DNA of 64,000 nucleotides from [Bacillus] selenitireducens MLS10 (GCF_000093085.1 NC_014219.1:2782384-2846383), one strand, 5' to 3'; shown: positions 52,377 to 61,478, counted from the first letter of the stretch. A program made the numbers and translations. The notes: a model not told the origin generated them from the sequence alone.

Positions 52377-52382
52377 TTAATA
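52377..52382 (-). promoter_or_regulatory. Candidate -10 box of the arr operon
   Basis: On the minus strand TGGTATTAA (extended -10 form) with no good -35 box 17 bp upstream, as expected for an activator-dependent promoter. GTGTACAC (52386-52393) lies in the spacer. Confidence 0.45.
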
Positions 52383-52413
52383 CCAGTGTACACATTATTC
52401 TGGACTTCGAACG

Positions 52414-52499
52414 CCCTAAATGTGAATATCCGTGTAAATGTTCGTGAATTTTTCGTGAACTTGATAGATATTCTTACATTCGCCATTTATTTTGTGAAC
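52414..52499. promoter_or_regulatory. Phased GTGAA-type direct repeats between arrA and its regulators
   Basis: GTGAAT, GTGTAA, GTGAAT and GTGAAC start at 52422, 52432, 52444 and 52455 (steps of 10, 12 and 11 bp), with another GTGAAC at 52494. TTCGTGAA is repeated exactly, 11 bp apart. They lie about 50-90 bp upstream of the arrA start, and a CCCTA half-site is at 52414. Probable activator sites. Confidence 0.5.
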
Positions 52500-52519
52500 A
52501 CATTAACTTAACTCATTAT

Positions 52520-52605
52520 GCTCGTTTGTCATCCTTTCTCACTATCAGAAAAACGAGCAAGCTTTGTAGGGAAAAAACGAATTTGTGACTGAAATTATCC
52601 CTACA
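52520..52605. repeat. Two inverted repeats in the arr regulatory region
   Basis: GCTCGTTT (52520-52527) with AAACGAGC (52551-52558), and TGTAGGGA (52565-52572) with TCCCTACA (52598-52605). The second has TAGGG/CCCTA arms like NreC-type response-regulator sites. Neither is followed by a T tract. Confidence 0.5.
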
Positions 52606-52669
52606 TAAGTAATCAGTAATATTTGATGACGATTTTGAAACAAAACATCTATTCCATCCCGATTCATTA

Positions 52670-52675
52670 TATAAT
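52670..52675 (+). promoter_or_regulatory. -10 box of the sensor operon
   Basis: TATAAT, 36 bp ahead of the sensor lipoprotein start; no clear -35 box. Confidence 0.45.
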
Positions 52676-52711
52676 GAAAGAAATCTTTACGAATTATGAG
52701 GTGACAGCACT

Positions 52712-53650
52712 ATGAAAACAACTTTCTGGTTGATTTTGATCACTATCTTCATACTTACAGGTTGCTCCGGTTCCCAAGACATGGACTATATTTCGATAAA
52801 AAGCGATTCTGCAGAAGCAGCTCAAGAGTCTCACCCTGAAATGGAGGCCCTCGAACGTATAAATGAGGATACCGTTACAATTGCTTTTGCATCTGTCGTC
52901 TCACCAGAAGAAACGAGTTCAAAATATGAACTGCTTGTCAATCATATCCAGGAAGAGCTCGATCAGCCCGTTCACATTGTTCGAAAACAAACCTATGATG
53001 AAGTCAATCAGCTCTTGGAAACAGGCGAAGTGGATATTGGCTTTATCTGTTCGCTTTCGTATGTACTCGGAAGAGAACAAGGCTATATTGAGGGAATTGC
53101 CACACCTGTTGTTGACGGTCAAGATGTGTACAGATCGTATTTAATCGTCAATAAAAATACAGATATTCATGCGATTGATGATTTAAAGGATAAGCGTTTT
53201 GCCTATATGGACCCTTATTCTTACTCAGGGAGATTGGCAATGCTTGATATGCTTCATCAAAACGGCTTCGATCCTGACACATTTTTCAAGAAAACTTTCT
53301 TCACTTACAGTCACGATTATTCGATTAGCGCTGTAGCAAAAGGAGCCGTTGATGGCGCTTCAGTCGACAGTATTTTGTTTGATTTAATGGTTGAAAATGA
53401 ACACCCCTACACCGAAGAAATCCGAATCATCGAAAAAGGCACCTATGCTGGCGCTCCACCGGTTGTCGTTTCAAGTAAAATTGACCCTGATTTAAAAGAA
53501 CTATTCACTGAAAAGCTGCTCTCATTGCATCAGAGCCCTGAAGGTCAGCATATCTTAAACAGCATTCAAATCGATGCATATACTGAGCTGAAACCTGCAG
53601 ATTATGATCCGATTGCTGAGATTGTCAACACTATAGGTGATTTCAGATGA
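52712..53650 (+). CDS. PhnD-like sensor lipoprotein (ArrX/AioX type)
   Basis: 312 residues, ATG 52712 with GAGGTGA upstream. Lipobox LTGC with Cys19 anchors it outside the membrane. A PhnD-type binding domain follows: VTIAFASVVSPEETSSKYE, LLETGEVDIGFICSLSYVLG and FAYMDPYSYSGRLAMLDM. The Cys in GFICSLSYV lies where AioX-type arsenite sensors have their key cysteine. It is followed by a kinase gene that overlaps it by four bases and no transporter genes are present, so it should be the ligand-binding arm of a three-component sensor for arsenic oxyanions. Confidence 0.85.
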   Translation: MKTTFWLILITIFILTGCSGSQDMDYISIKSDSAEAAQESHPEMEALERINEDTVTIAFASVVSPEETSSKYELLVNHIQEELDQPVHIVRKQTYDEVNQLLETGEVDIGFICSLSYVLGREQGYIEGIATPVVDGQDVYRSYLIVNKNTDIHAIDDLKDKRFAYMDPYSYSGRLAMLDMLHQNGFDPDTFFKKTFFTYSHDYSISAVAKGAVDGASVDSILFDLMVENEHPYTEEIRIIEKGTYAGAPPVVVSSKIDPDLKELFTEKLLSLHQSPEGQHILNSIQIDAYTELKPADYDPIAEIVNTIGDFR

Positions 53651-55548
53651 GGATCAGATTGAAACGTCTGTTCAATTATTTCTCCGGCTACCCGATTCAT
53701 TTGAAAATCTATGTCATAATTGTAGCGGCAATTGTATCTGTCGCATTGATCAGCCTCCTTGTGATTCGTATCTCTGTAACGGATACGATGTCTGTCCAGC
53801 TCGACGAACGGGCTAAATCCATCAGCGGTGATGTGGCGGCAAGAACCGGCGATCTTCTGCTGACAAATAACATTTATGCCATGCAAAGTCTCGTTAACGA
53901 TACGATCAACAATTACAATGATCTCGAATACGTCTTTATTTTAAATGAGGATAACGAAGTCATTGTCGACACCTACCCTAACCATCAGGTTTCCACAGAT
54001 ATTATCAACGCCAACCGCGTAGCAAGCGATGAATATAATCATCTGATCACTTTCCAATCAGAAGCCGGGGTGATCCGCGATGCCGCAGCTCCAGTTGTCA
54101 AAGGGATGGATGCAACCGTGCGTGTCGGATTAAGGGACGACTCCCTTGAAGAGGCGATATCAAGCGTAACCTTGCAAATTATCACGTTTCTGATTCTTCT
54201 TATTGTCGTCTCACTCGTTGTCGTTATGAAGCTCACCCGTGTGATTACAAAACCGATTGATGAACTCGTGGGCCTGACAAACCGGGTTGCCAAGGGCGAG
54301 ATGACTGCAAGAATTACCAATTACCCGAGTGATGAGATTGGGGATTTAACAGAATCATTCCATGATATGCTTAACACTCTTGAACATACTGAGGCCGAAA
54401 AAGAAAACTACGTGAATCAAATCATTACACGTAACAGAGAGCTGATGCTGTTAAACGATTTATCTGATCACCCTGACACGACCAAGGATTTTAACGCAAT
54501 GATGAATCGTTTTGTCCGGGATCTCGTACTTGAACTGAAGCTCGACAGTGCAGCCATTGAAGCGACCATAATCGATCAAAAACAAACGTTCAGCTACAGA
54601 GCCGAAAGCTGTCCTGAAATGAACAGTAATTGTCTGATTACATGTGACTGTGATTGCGAAAAAAAGCAAGCCAATGTTTTTAACGTCTTTTCAATTTTTG
54701 CTCACCATAATGAAATCGGTCAGATTAAAATCTGCAGCCCTGAACAGCTCGATACGTATTCTCATAAAATACTCGATTCCATCGCCAATCATTTAGGAAC
54801 CGTTATTGAAAACAACGAACTGACACATGAAATCAAGAAAAAAGAGGAGATCAGACAAATGCTCCTCGAGAAAATTTTGACTGTCCAGGAAGATGAGCGT
54901 AAACGCATTGCCCGTGAGCTTCACGATCAAACCGGGCACGCACTGTCTTCAATTCTTCTCGGTTTGAAAATGCTTGAGGATGCTAAAACTCCTGAAGAAG
55001 TCACTAAACAAATTGAAGCCTTAAGGAAGCTGACACATCAGTCCATCGAAGATATTCATGATCTCGCATGGCAGCTGCGCCCAACGATTCTCGATAAGTT
55101 CGGGCTCAAAACAGCGATCGAGAGATACATTCAAGACTTCCAACAAAAACTCGATATCGACTACGATGTTCTGATAAAAGGAATAGATACGATCCGACTG
55201 ACGCCGGAAATGGAGACGGCCATCTTTCGAATTGTCCAAGAATCGCTTACAAATATATTCAAATATGCCGAAGCAAATTCCGTCAGTGTGATTCTTCTTC
55301 GAAATCACGACATGATTTCGGTTATAATAGAAGATGACGGGGTTGGATTTGACGTTGAGAAAATGATGAACAAGGACCCATCTAAATTCAATCTCGGTTT
55401 ACACGGCATGCAGGAGCGTACATCACTTCTGGGGGGCACATTCGAAATCGAATCTGAAAAAGGCCGCGGTACCGCAATCATGGTGAAATTACCGATGTCG
55501 AGTGAGAGAGGTGAAGCTGATTATGAAAACACGTATTATGCTGGTTGA
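53647..55548 (+). CDS. NarL-family sensor histidine kinase with cysteine cluster
   Basis: 633 residues, ATG 53647. Helix 1 at about 22-42, an extracytoplasmic domain (about 43-178) that may contact the lipoprotein, helix 2 at about 179-200, HAMP (about 200-255), then a GAF-like domain holding Cys322, 329, 333, 335 and 337 (CPEMNSNCLITCDCDCEKK). A HisKA_3 domain with His426 in RELHDQTGHALSS and an ATPase domain (DDGVGFD, GLHGMQERTSLLGG) complete it. It would phosphorylate the regulator encoded next. The cytoplasmic cysteine group could bind arsenite or an iron-sulfur cluster, giving a second, internal input. Confidence 0.9.
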   Translation: MRIRLKRLFNYFSGYPIHLKIYVIIVAAIVSVALISLLVIRISVTDTMSVQLDERAKSISGDVAARTGDLLLTNNIYAMQSLVNDTINNYNDLEYVFILNEDNEVIVDTYPNHQVSTDIINANRVASDEYNHLITFQSEAGVIRDAAAPVVKGMDATVRVGLRDDSLEEAISSVTLQIITFLILLIVVSLVVVMKLTRVITKPIDELVGLTNRVAKGEMTARITNYPSDEIGDLTESFHDMLNTLEHTEAEKENYVNQIITRNRELMLLNDLSDHPDTTKDFNAMMNRFVRDLVLELKLDSAAIEATIIDQKQTFSYRAESCPEMNSNCLITCDCDCEKKQANVFNVFSIFAHHNEIGQIKICSPEQLDTYSHKILDSIANHLGTVIENNELTHEIKKKEEIRQMLLEKILTVQEDERKRIARELHDQTGHALSSILLGLKMLEDAKTPEEVTKQIEALRKLTHQSIEDIHDLAWQLRPTILDKFGLKTAIERYIQDFQQKLDIDYDVLIKGIDTIRLTPEMETAIFRIVQESLTNIFKYAEANSVSVILLRNHDMISVIIEDDGVGFDVEKMMNKDPSKFNLGLHGMQERTSLLGGTFEIESEKGRGTAIMVKLPMSSERGEADYENTYYAG

Positions 55549-56182
55549 TGATCACCCTGTGTTTCGCTCAGGGTTGAAACATATTCTTTGTACAGAAGCT
55601 GATTATCACGTGATTGCCGAGGCAGATGATGGTGAATCTGCAATTGAAATGGCCGCTGAAGCCAATCCGGATATTATCATTATGGATATCAGCATGCCAG
55701 GACTTGACGGAATTGAAGTCACACGCGAAATTAAGCGAAAAATTCCTGATATTCGTATTCTCATGCTGACGATGTACGCCGATGAGGCCTTTCTGAAAGA
55801 ATCCCTGGATGCCGGTGCATCCGGCTATGTATTGAAACGGGCCGTGGACACCGAACTCGTCCATGCGGTCAAACTCGTGATGAACGGGGAACATTACATC
55901 TATCCGACACTGATCCCAAAGCTCTATCACGCCAATCAGCCCCAACAGGATGCCGTTTCACCTGACAGCAACCAAGCCGTAGAGCTTAGCCAGCGTGAAC
56001 AGGAGGTGCTGAAATACATTGCCCTCGGCTATACCCAAAAAGAGATTTCCACAGAGCTCTTCATCAGCATCAAAACCGTCGACACCTACAAAAAACGGGT
56101 CATGGAAAAGATCGGTTCGAAAAAGAAATCGGCTTTGGTCCGGTATGCATTGAAACATAACATCATCAATCATCACGTCTGA
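55523..56182 (+). CDS. NarL/LuxR-family response regulator for the arr system
   Basis: 219 residues from ATG 55523, after GAGAGGTG inside the end of the kinase gene. A receiver domain (about 1-120) has the DD pair in MLVDDHPVF, the phospho-acceptor Asp in IIIMDISMPG, Thr in MLTMY and Lys in VLKRA. A LuxR-type helix-turn-helix follows (LSQREQEVLKYIALGYTQKE, SIKTVDTYKKRVMEKIG). It should bind the repeats between arrA and the sensor gene and activate arr. The receptor-kinase-regulator order is conserved with arr and aio loci elsewhere. Confidence 0.92.
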   Translation: MKTRIMLVDDHPVFRSGLKHILCTEADYHVIAEADDGESAIEMAAEANPDIIIMDISMPGLDGIEVTREIKRKIPDIRILMLTMYADEAFLKESLDAGASGYVLKRAVDTELVHAVKLVMNGEHYIYPTLIPKLYHANQPQQDAVSPDSNQAVELSQREQEVLKYIALGYTQKEISTELFISIKTVDTYKKRVMEKIGSKKKSALVRYALKHNIINHHV

Positions 56183-56184
56183 CA

Positions 56185-56228
56185 GCGAAAACACCGCATT
56201 CCCAACATGAGGGGTGCGGTGTTTTCAC
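56185..56228 (+). terminator. Terminator of the sensor operon
   Basis: GAAAACACCGCA (56187-56198) pairs with TGCGGTGTTTTC (56215-56226) over a 16-nt loop. Confidence 0.87.
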
Positions 56229-56344
56229 TTATGAAACCAATCCAGTATCCGGTCGTCAGTCATTCCTCCTCCGGTATACCAAACCATCGCCACATATCGT
56301 ACACTATTCAGAGCAACCATTATGCAAGAAACAGGGGACTGCTT

Positions 56345-57298
56345 ATGCAACTGATCGAAAAATGGTACACACTCATCATCGTTACCGCTGTCACAGCGGG
56401 ACTGATCCTCGGGCAATGGAGCAAAGTCGCATCATTCGCCGAACAGCTGATTGTACCCTTACTGATGGGCATGCTGTATGTGACGTTTTTGCAGATCCCG
56501 CTTCAGGCCATTCGTGAAGCATTGACGAACGTTCGCTTTACGGCACTGTCGCTGATCCTGAATTTTATATGGACGCCGCTGTTGGCTTGGGGATTGGCAT
56601 TGGTATTCCTGAGTGGGGAGCCTGCCCTCTATATTGGCTTCATCATGCTCATGGTCACGCCATGTACGGACTGGTACCTGGTCTTCACCGGGATTGCCAA
56701 AGGAAACACCGCGCTCTCAACGGCGATTCTGCCTGTGAATCTCCTTCTTCAGATCGTGCTTTTACCGGTGTATCTCCTCCTGTTTGGAGGGATGACAGGA
56801 ACGGTTCATCTTGACCCGCTCCTCTCAGGCATCCTGTTCGTCCTGATCATTCCGTTCCTGCTCGCACGCATGACCGACGCGGTTCTTAAGCGACACTCAG
56901 CCATCAGGAACAGAGTCATGCAAACACTGAGTCCAATGCCCATCCTGCTGTTGAGCCTTGCCATCTGTGCAATGTTCGCCTCCCAAGGGAGCCTGCTTCT
57001 TAACAACCTGTATCTGCTCGTTCTCTTACTGATCCCGATCATACTGTTCTTTTTGGTGAATCTCGCAGTCAGTCAGATCACCGGTCAAAAAGTCGGCTTA
57101 GCCTATCCGGATCGGGTCAGCCTCAGCATGACAACCCTTGCAAGGAATTCCCCCGTCGCCCTGGCCATTGCCATAACGGCCTTCCCCGATCAGCCGTTGA
57201 TTGCACTGACGCTTGTCATCGGTCATCTGCTTGAGCTGCCGATTCTCGCCCTCGTCTCTAAGGTCCTTCTCGTCAGAAAACCATCCCGGACAACCTGA
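56345..57298 (+). CDS. acr3: Acr3-type arsenite efflux permease
   Basis: 317 residues from ATG 56345 with AGGGGA upstream; the open frame from 56207 lies over the terminator and is not used. About ten helices of the bile-acid/arsenite transporter superfamily. The box [18 protein letters not shown] (about residues 101-118) corresponds to the Acr3 motif with the essential cysteine in helix 4, and [20 protein letters not shown] near 257 to the C-terminal motif. It would expel arsenite made by arsenate reduction. It has its own ribosome site and strong terminator. Substrate assignment rests on the family and on the arr context. Confidence 0.85.
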   Translation: MQLIEKWYTLIIVTAVTAGLILGQWSKVASFAEQLIVPLLMGMLYVTFLQIPLQAIREALTNVRFTALSLILNFIWTPLLAWGLALVFLSGEPALYIGFIMLMVTPCTDWYLVFTGIAKGNTALSTAILPVNLLLQIVLLPVYLLLFGGMTGTVHLDPLLSGILFVLIIPFLLARMTDAVLKRHSAIRNRVMQTLSPMPILLLSLAICAMFASQGSLLLNNLYLLVLLLIPIILFFLVNLAVSQITGQKVGLAYPDRVSLSMTTLARNSPVALAIAITAFPDQPLIALTLVIGHLLELPILALVSKVLLVRKPSRTT

Positions 57299-57299
57299 A

Positions 57300-57340
57300 A
57301 AGCAGCGCATGATTTCCTTAATTGAAATCATGCGCTGCTT
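57300..57340. terminator. Bidirectional terminator
   Basis: AAGCAGCGCATGATTTC pairs perfectly with GAAATCATGCGCTGCTT around CTTAATT (17-bp stem). Confidence 0.88.
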
Positions 57341-57349
57341 GACTGTTTA

Positions 57350-58099
57350 CTATTTTGTACTCGTGAACCCGCCGTCAATCCGGATTACATCGCCGTTGAT
57401 ATACGCCGCTTTTGATGTTAACAGAAAGACAACAAGCTCAGCCACTTCCTCAGGGGTGCCAAGCCGCTTTTGCGGGATCCCCTGCTCGGCACTTTCTTTC
57501 ATTTGCGGATTGGCTTCAAAATACTTTTTCACCATTGGTGTTTCCGTTGGTCCCGGCGCCACGGCGTTTACGCGAAGTCCATCCTTTGCGTACTCAGCCA
57601 CCATGCTTTTCGTCATCCCGACTATGCCATGCTTCGTTGCCGAATAGGTCACCACGGTACTCTGTCCGATGACCCCGGCACTCGAAGCGGTATTAACGAT
57701 GGAACCGCCGCCGTTTTTGACCATTTCCTCCGCAACAAAACGCATCCCGTAGAGGGCTCCGAGCATATTGATCCCGACAATCTGCTCAATTTCATCGACA
57801 TCGGTATTCAAGAACGGCTGTCCGCTTCCGGAAATCCCCGCATTATTAAAGAAGTAGTCAATGGTTCCGAACGTATCCTTTGCCACCTGAACATACTGTT
57901 TGACGTCTTCCACCTTTGCCACATCCGCCTTTACAAAGACAGCCTTCACGCCTTTCTTTTCGATGTCTTCAACCGTCTTTTGTCCGTTCGCTTCATCAAT
58001 ATCGACAACGACAACCTGCACGCCTTTTTCGGCGAGAAGCATCGCAGTTGCATAGCCAAGGCCACTTCCACCGCCAGTAACAATTGCTGTATGACTCAT
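57350..58099 (-). CDS. Short-chain dehydrogenase/reductase
   Basis: 249 residues from ATG 58099 with GGAGG upstream. Classical SDR: NAD(P) motif TGGGSGLGYATAMLL (residues 9-23), Asp in VVVVDIDEANG suggests NAD(H) preference, NNAG, catalytic Ser in NTASSAGVIG and YSATK, and the VNAVAPGPTETPM loop. The length is usual. The substrate is not predictable; many Bacillus members are annotated as 3-oxoacyl reductases or glucose dehydrogenases. Monocistronic. Confidence 0.9.
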   Translation of the reverse strand: MSHTAIVTGGGSGLGYATAMLLAEKGVQVVVVDIDEANGQKTVEDIEKKGVKAVFVKADVAKVEDVKQYVQVAKDTFGTIDYFFNNAGISGSGQPFLNTDVDEIEQIVGINMLGALYGMRFVAEEMVKNGGGSIVNTASSAGVIGQSTVVTYSATKHGIVGMTKSMVAEYAKDGLRVNAVAPGPTETPMVKKYFEANPQMKESAEQGIPQKRLGTPEEVAELVVFLLTSKAAYINGDVIRIDGGFTSTK

Positions 58100-58204
58100 C
58101 CTGATTCCTCCTCTGTTTGTCAAAAACCGTACACGATATGTATACCCTTTTCTCCCTCGTTATGAAACCGCTTACAAAACCATCCCTCAGAAGCAGGTAA
58201 AATG

Positions 58205-58236
58205 AAAGCATGCCTCTTCATGAGAAGCATGCCTAA
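58205..58236 (-). terminator. Terminator-like hairpin
   Basis: GCATGC...GCATGC with an inner CTTCTCATGAAG stem, followed on the minus strand by TTTCATTTT. It ends the chemoreceptor gene. Confidence 0.65.
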
Positions 58237-58261
58237 CAAAATAATGGCTGATTTGATTCAT

Positions 58262-59830
58262 TTATTTCGAAGCCGAGGTCATCCGGGAGACAAGCAGATC
58301 CAGATTAACGATCACCTCATCAAGCAGCTTCCTCGATTCTTCCGTCTTATTCACCGAAGATGCCAGTTCATCCGTGGAGGCAGAGACTTCTTCGATGGAT
58401 GCAGCGTTCTCCTCTGCGAGCGCCGATAAGCCCTCCATGACCTTAAGAATCGTCTCTTTCTCACGGGTCATTTCCTCATCAGCCCGAGTCAATTCTCCGA
58501 GAGAGTCGGCAATCTGATCAAGGGTCTTCTGCAAAGACACGAACGCATCGCCTGACGCCTTCACTTCGCCCCCCTGTTGGGCCATTTCCTCCGTCAATAC
58601 AGCAATACTCTCTCTCGTTCTTTCATTATACTCACCCAGCGATCCAATCTGCCCATTGATCTCTTCCGAAAAAGTCCGGGAACTCTCCGCAAGCTTTCGG
58701 ATCTCTTCGGCAACCACGGCGAACCCTTTTCCTGCTTCTCCTGCCCGTGCCGCCTCAATCGACGCATTCAAAGCCAGGAGATTTGTCTGTTCGGCAATGG
58801 CATTAATCTCTCCTGTCGCTTTTGTAATCTGTTCTGAAACCGACATGGAATCGATCGTGTTCTGTTTCGTCGTCCGAACCGCTTCTTCCGAAGTGTGCTG
58901 ACGGTTGACCAGGCTGTCCATCACATCAGACATCCCCGCAAGTTCCGCCGACACACTCGAGAACAGCTCATTCACCTCTTGAACACGCTCATCGTTCGCC
59001 TCAATGAGACGGCCTAAGTTCGCCGTAACGTGCCTGCCCTGCTCCGTCTCCTCAGCCTGATTGGATGCGGCATCCGCCATTTCATTCACCGTCTGCGATA
59101 CTTCTGCCGCTGTCGCCTGCGTCTTTGAGGAGATTTCCTTCACCGTTCGTGACTGCTTTTGAATCTGACTGACGTTCTTCGAGAGATTCTCAGAAAGCCC
59201 CTCACTGTCCAACTCCAGCGCTTCAAGGATTTCCTGACGAATCCTGCCAGTCTTTTTGGCGCTGATGTTCGTATGCAGAAGCCCCTGGTAAATCTTTGTC
59301 GCCGCTTTCAGCTCGATATCCGCACCCGTAATGCCAAGGAGCTTTTCTCCCCTGTATACAGGGACCGCCACCGCTGTCATGAGAGTCATCTTCCCGTCGA
59401 CTTCATACTCAAACGGATCCAGGATGACCAGTGCTTTTTCTTTGATCGGCATCTGATAAAAGGCTTCCTGTTCCACATCCGGCAACGTCGTTTCCCCGAG
59501 GCCATCCGCTGTCCGGTACACATAACATGTAAAACGTCCTGAAGACACCACGCCCGGTTCACCGACAAACCAGGTCCCAAGCACCTGATCATTGACGGAC
59601 ATCTTCGACTCGAGCATCTGACGAACCGAGCGATCCGTCATCTCAACCGTCGCAAGAGAATCTGATTTGAGCTCATTTGCAATCATCACCGCATCATCCA
59701 TCACGAGATAATCCGGCAACTTCGTCGCTTTGATCTTCATCATAAAATCGAACTGCGACTGTCTTTCCCTGACATACAGGACCATCACAACAATTAGCAC
59801 AACAACCAATATCCCCGTCAACACCCACAT
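58262..59830 (-). CDS. Methyl-accepting chemotaxis protein with one membrane helix
   Basis: 522 residues from ATG 59830, 9 nt after GGAGG (ATG 59836 is only 3 nt away). One N-terminal helix (about 3-21) ends in VRERQ, so the positive-inside rule puts everything after it in the cytoplasm. A PAS/Cache-like region follows (about 30-185: [53 protein letters not shown]) with no second helix and no HAMP. The signalling domain has [37 protein letters not shown]. It could therefore sense an internal ligand. The gene has its own promoter. Confidence 0.9.
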   Translation of the reverse strand: MWVLTGILVVVLIVVMVLYVRERQSQFDFMMKIKATKLPDYLVMDDAVMIANELKSDSLATVEMTDRSVRQMLESKMSVNDQVLGTWFVGEPGVVSSGRFTCYVYRTADGLGETTLPDVEQEAFYQMPIKEKALVILDPFEYEVDGKMTLMTAVAVPVYRGEKLLGITGADIELKAATKIYQGLLHTNISAKKTGRIRQEILEALELDSEGLSENLSKNVSQIQKQSRTVKEISSKTQATAAEVSQTVNEMADAASNQAEETEQGRHVTANLGRLIEANDERVQEVNELFSSVSAELAGMSDVMDSLVNRQHTSEEAVRTTKQNTIDSMSVSEQITKATGEINAIAEQTNLLALNASIEAARAGEAGKGFAVVAEEIRKLAESSRTFSEEINGQIGSLGEYNERTRESIAVLTEEMAQQGGEVKASGDAFVSLQKTLDQIADSLGELTRADEEMTREKETILKVMEGLSALAEENAASIEEVSASTDELASSVNKTEESRKLLDEVIVNLDLLVSRMTSASK

Positions 59831-59888
59831 ATCCATAGGCCTCCGTTTCGCGATCAATCCCGAATGTCTGTAGTAAATTTACAAATCT

Positions 59889-59917
59889 ATTATGATCGAA
59901 GCAAGACGGAAACACAA
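59889..59917 (-). promoter_or_regulatory. Sigma-A promoter of the single-helix chemoreceptor
   Basis: On the minus strand TTGTGT (59917-59912), 17-bp spacer, CATAAT (59894-59889). Confidence 0.65.
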
Positions 59918-59922
59918 GAATT

Positions 59923-59942
59923 TTGTCGGATATTGTCGGATA
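59923..59942. repeat. Tandem 10-bp repeat upstream of the promoter
   Basis: TTGTCGGATA occurs twice without a gap, 5 bp upstream of the -35 box on the minus strand. One helical turn per copy suggests a regulator site. Confidence 0.55.
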
Positions 59943-60009
59943 AATAATCTGACCTCTTCATTTTAAAGCTACCGGGCATCTTGCAAGGCTTATCAAAATG
60001 AAAGAAACA

Positions 60010-60055
60010 GAAAAAGTCGATCAACATCCCAAAAAAGGACTTGGTCGACTTTTTC
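60010..60055. terminator. Terminator of the MFS gene
   Basis: GAAAAAGTCGATCAA pairs with TTGGTCGACTTTTTC (one G-U pair) with A and T runs on both sides. Confidence 0.82.
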
Positions 60056-60095
60056 TTCCTTTCGAAGGTATTGCTCAGTGTTTACTTGGACTCCG

Positions 60096-61376
60096 TCAGG
60101 CCTTTGCCACCCCTTTAACCGGTGCATACATCCACTGGATAATCGGAATCATCAGAAGAGACACCACGCCTCCGAACAGAGACAGCGCCGCAAAGCTTCC
60201 ATACATGACGATCACCCCGGACAGGCCGCCGCCGAGTGCACCGGCGAGGGCAATCCACACATCTGCGGACCCTTGCGTCTTTGCCCTGGTTAATGGAGGA
60301 GTGGCATCGACGAGAATCGCCGTTCCGCTGATAAGGCCGAAATTCCAGCCCAAACCGAGCAGCAATAATGCAATCAGAATCGCCGCCATTGATTCAGGCG
60401 GGGCCATCGCCGCGCCAACACCCGACATCAGAAGCGTAACCGCGGAAGCCTGGGCCATGATCTTGCGTCCCACTTTATCCACGAGATATCCGGTAACAAG
60501 GGATGGCAAGAACATCGCCCCTACATGGACACCGATCACGATTCCGATTGCCTGGAGACTGTGATCATGATGCCCCATATGGATCGGCGTCATCGTCATG
60601 ATCGCCACCATGACAAACTGTGACAGGACCATCAGAGAACCTCCGGCAAGAATCCCTTTCCGGTCCGCCGAACGCGCCTCTGTCGCCTCGATGCCAGCCT
60701 CTCTGTCCTGATCCGCTTTTGCTTTTGCAAGTGCCGTCGCCAGTAAAAACGGATCCGGCCGCAAAAAGAGAAACAGCAGGACACCTGCAGTCAGATAGGC
60801 CGTCCCTGCAAGAAGAAACGGTCCGCTGAGACTCGGAAGCGACAGGTTCAACGCCACATCGCCCATGACCGAGACGAGATTCGGGCCTGCGACGGCACCG
60901 AATGTCGTGACGACAAGAGCGATACTCACCGCCTTGGCCCGCTGATGAGACTTGGCTAGATCCGTTCCTGCATAGCGCGCCTGCAGATTCGTTGCCGTTC
61001 CGGAACCATAAATAAAGAGTGCGATAAACAGTAACGGCACGTTGTCCATCACCGCTGCAAGGACGACGCCGTAAGCCCCGATACCCCCGGCCAGAAAACC
61101 GAACGTCAACCCGAGCCTTCGTCCAAAGCGCTGGGAAAACCGGCCCACCATAAGTGCGGCGAGAGCAGACCCCAATGTAAAGAGTGCCGTAGGCAAACCG
61201 GCAATTCCGTCACTCCCGAGCATCTCTTGCGCGAGCAGCGCACCGACGGTAATCCCCGCAGCAAGGCCCAAACCGCCGAACAGCTGAGACAACCCGACGA
61301 TTGCCAGCGTTTTTTTATACAGTCTTTCCTGTTTCTCCGAAGACGCCTGATACGCCTTAATCAATGACTGATCCAT
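60096..61376 (-). CDS. Major facilitator superfamily transporter
   Basis: 426 residues, ATG 61376 with AAGGGG upstream. Twelve helices in two halves. The loop 2-3 motif is MVGRFSQRFGRRLGLTFG and its second-half counterpart is YLVDKVGRKIMAQASA. A long charged central loop (about 215-240) separates the halves. The pattern agrees with drug/H+ antiporters of the DHA type and with uncharacterised YxiO-like carriers; the substrate is unknown. A His-rich loop, HMGHHDHS near residue 267, is unusual and might bind a metal. Monocistronic. Confidence 0.88.
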   Translation of the reverse strand: MDQSLIKAYQASSEKQERLYKKTLAIVGLSQLFGGLGLAAGITVGALLAQEMLGSDGIAGLPTALFTLGSALAALMVGRFSQRFGRRLGLTFGFLAGGIGAYGVVLAAVMDNVPLLFIALFIYGSGTATNLQARYAGTDLAKSHQRAKAVSIALVVTTFGAVAGPNLVSVMGDVALNLSLPSLSGPFLLAGTAYLTAGVLLFLFLRPDPFLLATALAKAKADQDREAGIEATEARSADRKGILAGGSLMVLSQFVMVAIMTMTPIHMGHHDHSLQAIGIVIGVHVGAMFLPSLVTGYLVDKVGRKIMAQASAVTLLMSGVGAAMAPPESMAAILIALLLLGLGWNFGLISGTAILVDATPPLTRAKTQGSADVWIALAGALGGGLSGVIVMYGSFAALSLFGGVVSLLMIPIIQWMYAPVKGVAKA

Positions 61377-61478
61377 CGGACAGACACCCCTTGTCTTCTA
61401 TGTAAGAACCACTTGATCATACCACAGCGGGTACACGACGAAAACCGATGATGCTCATCCGATGAAAGGGCTTTAATA

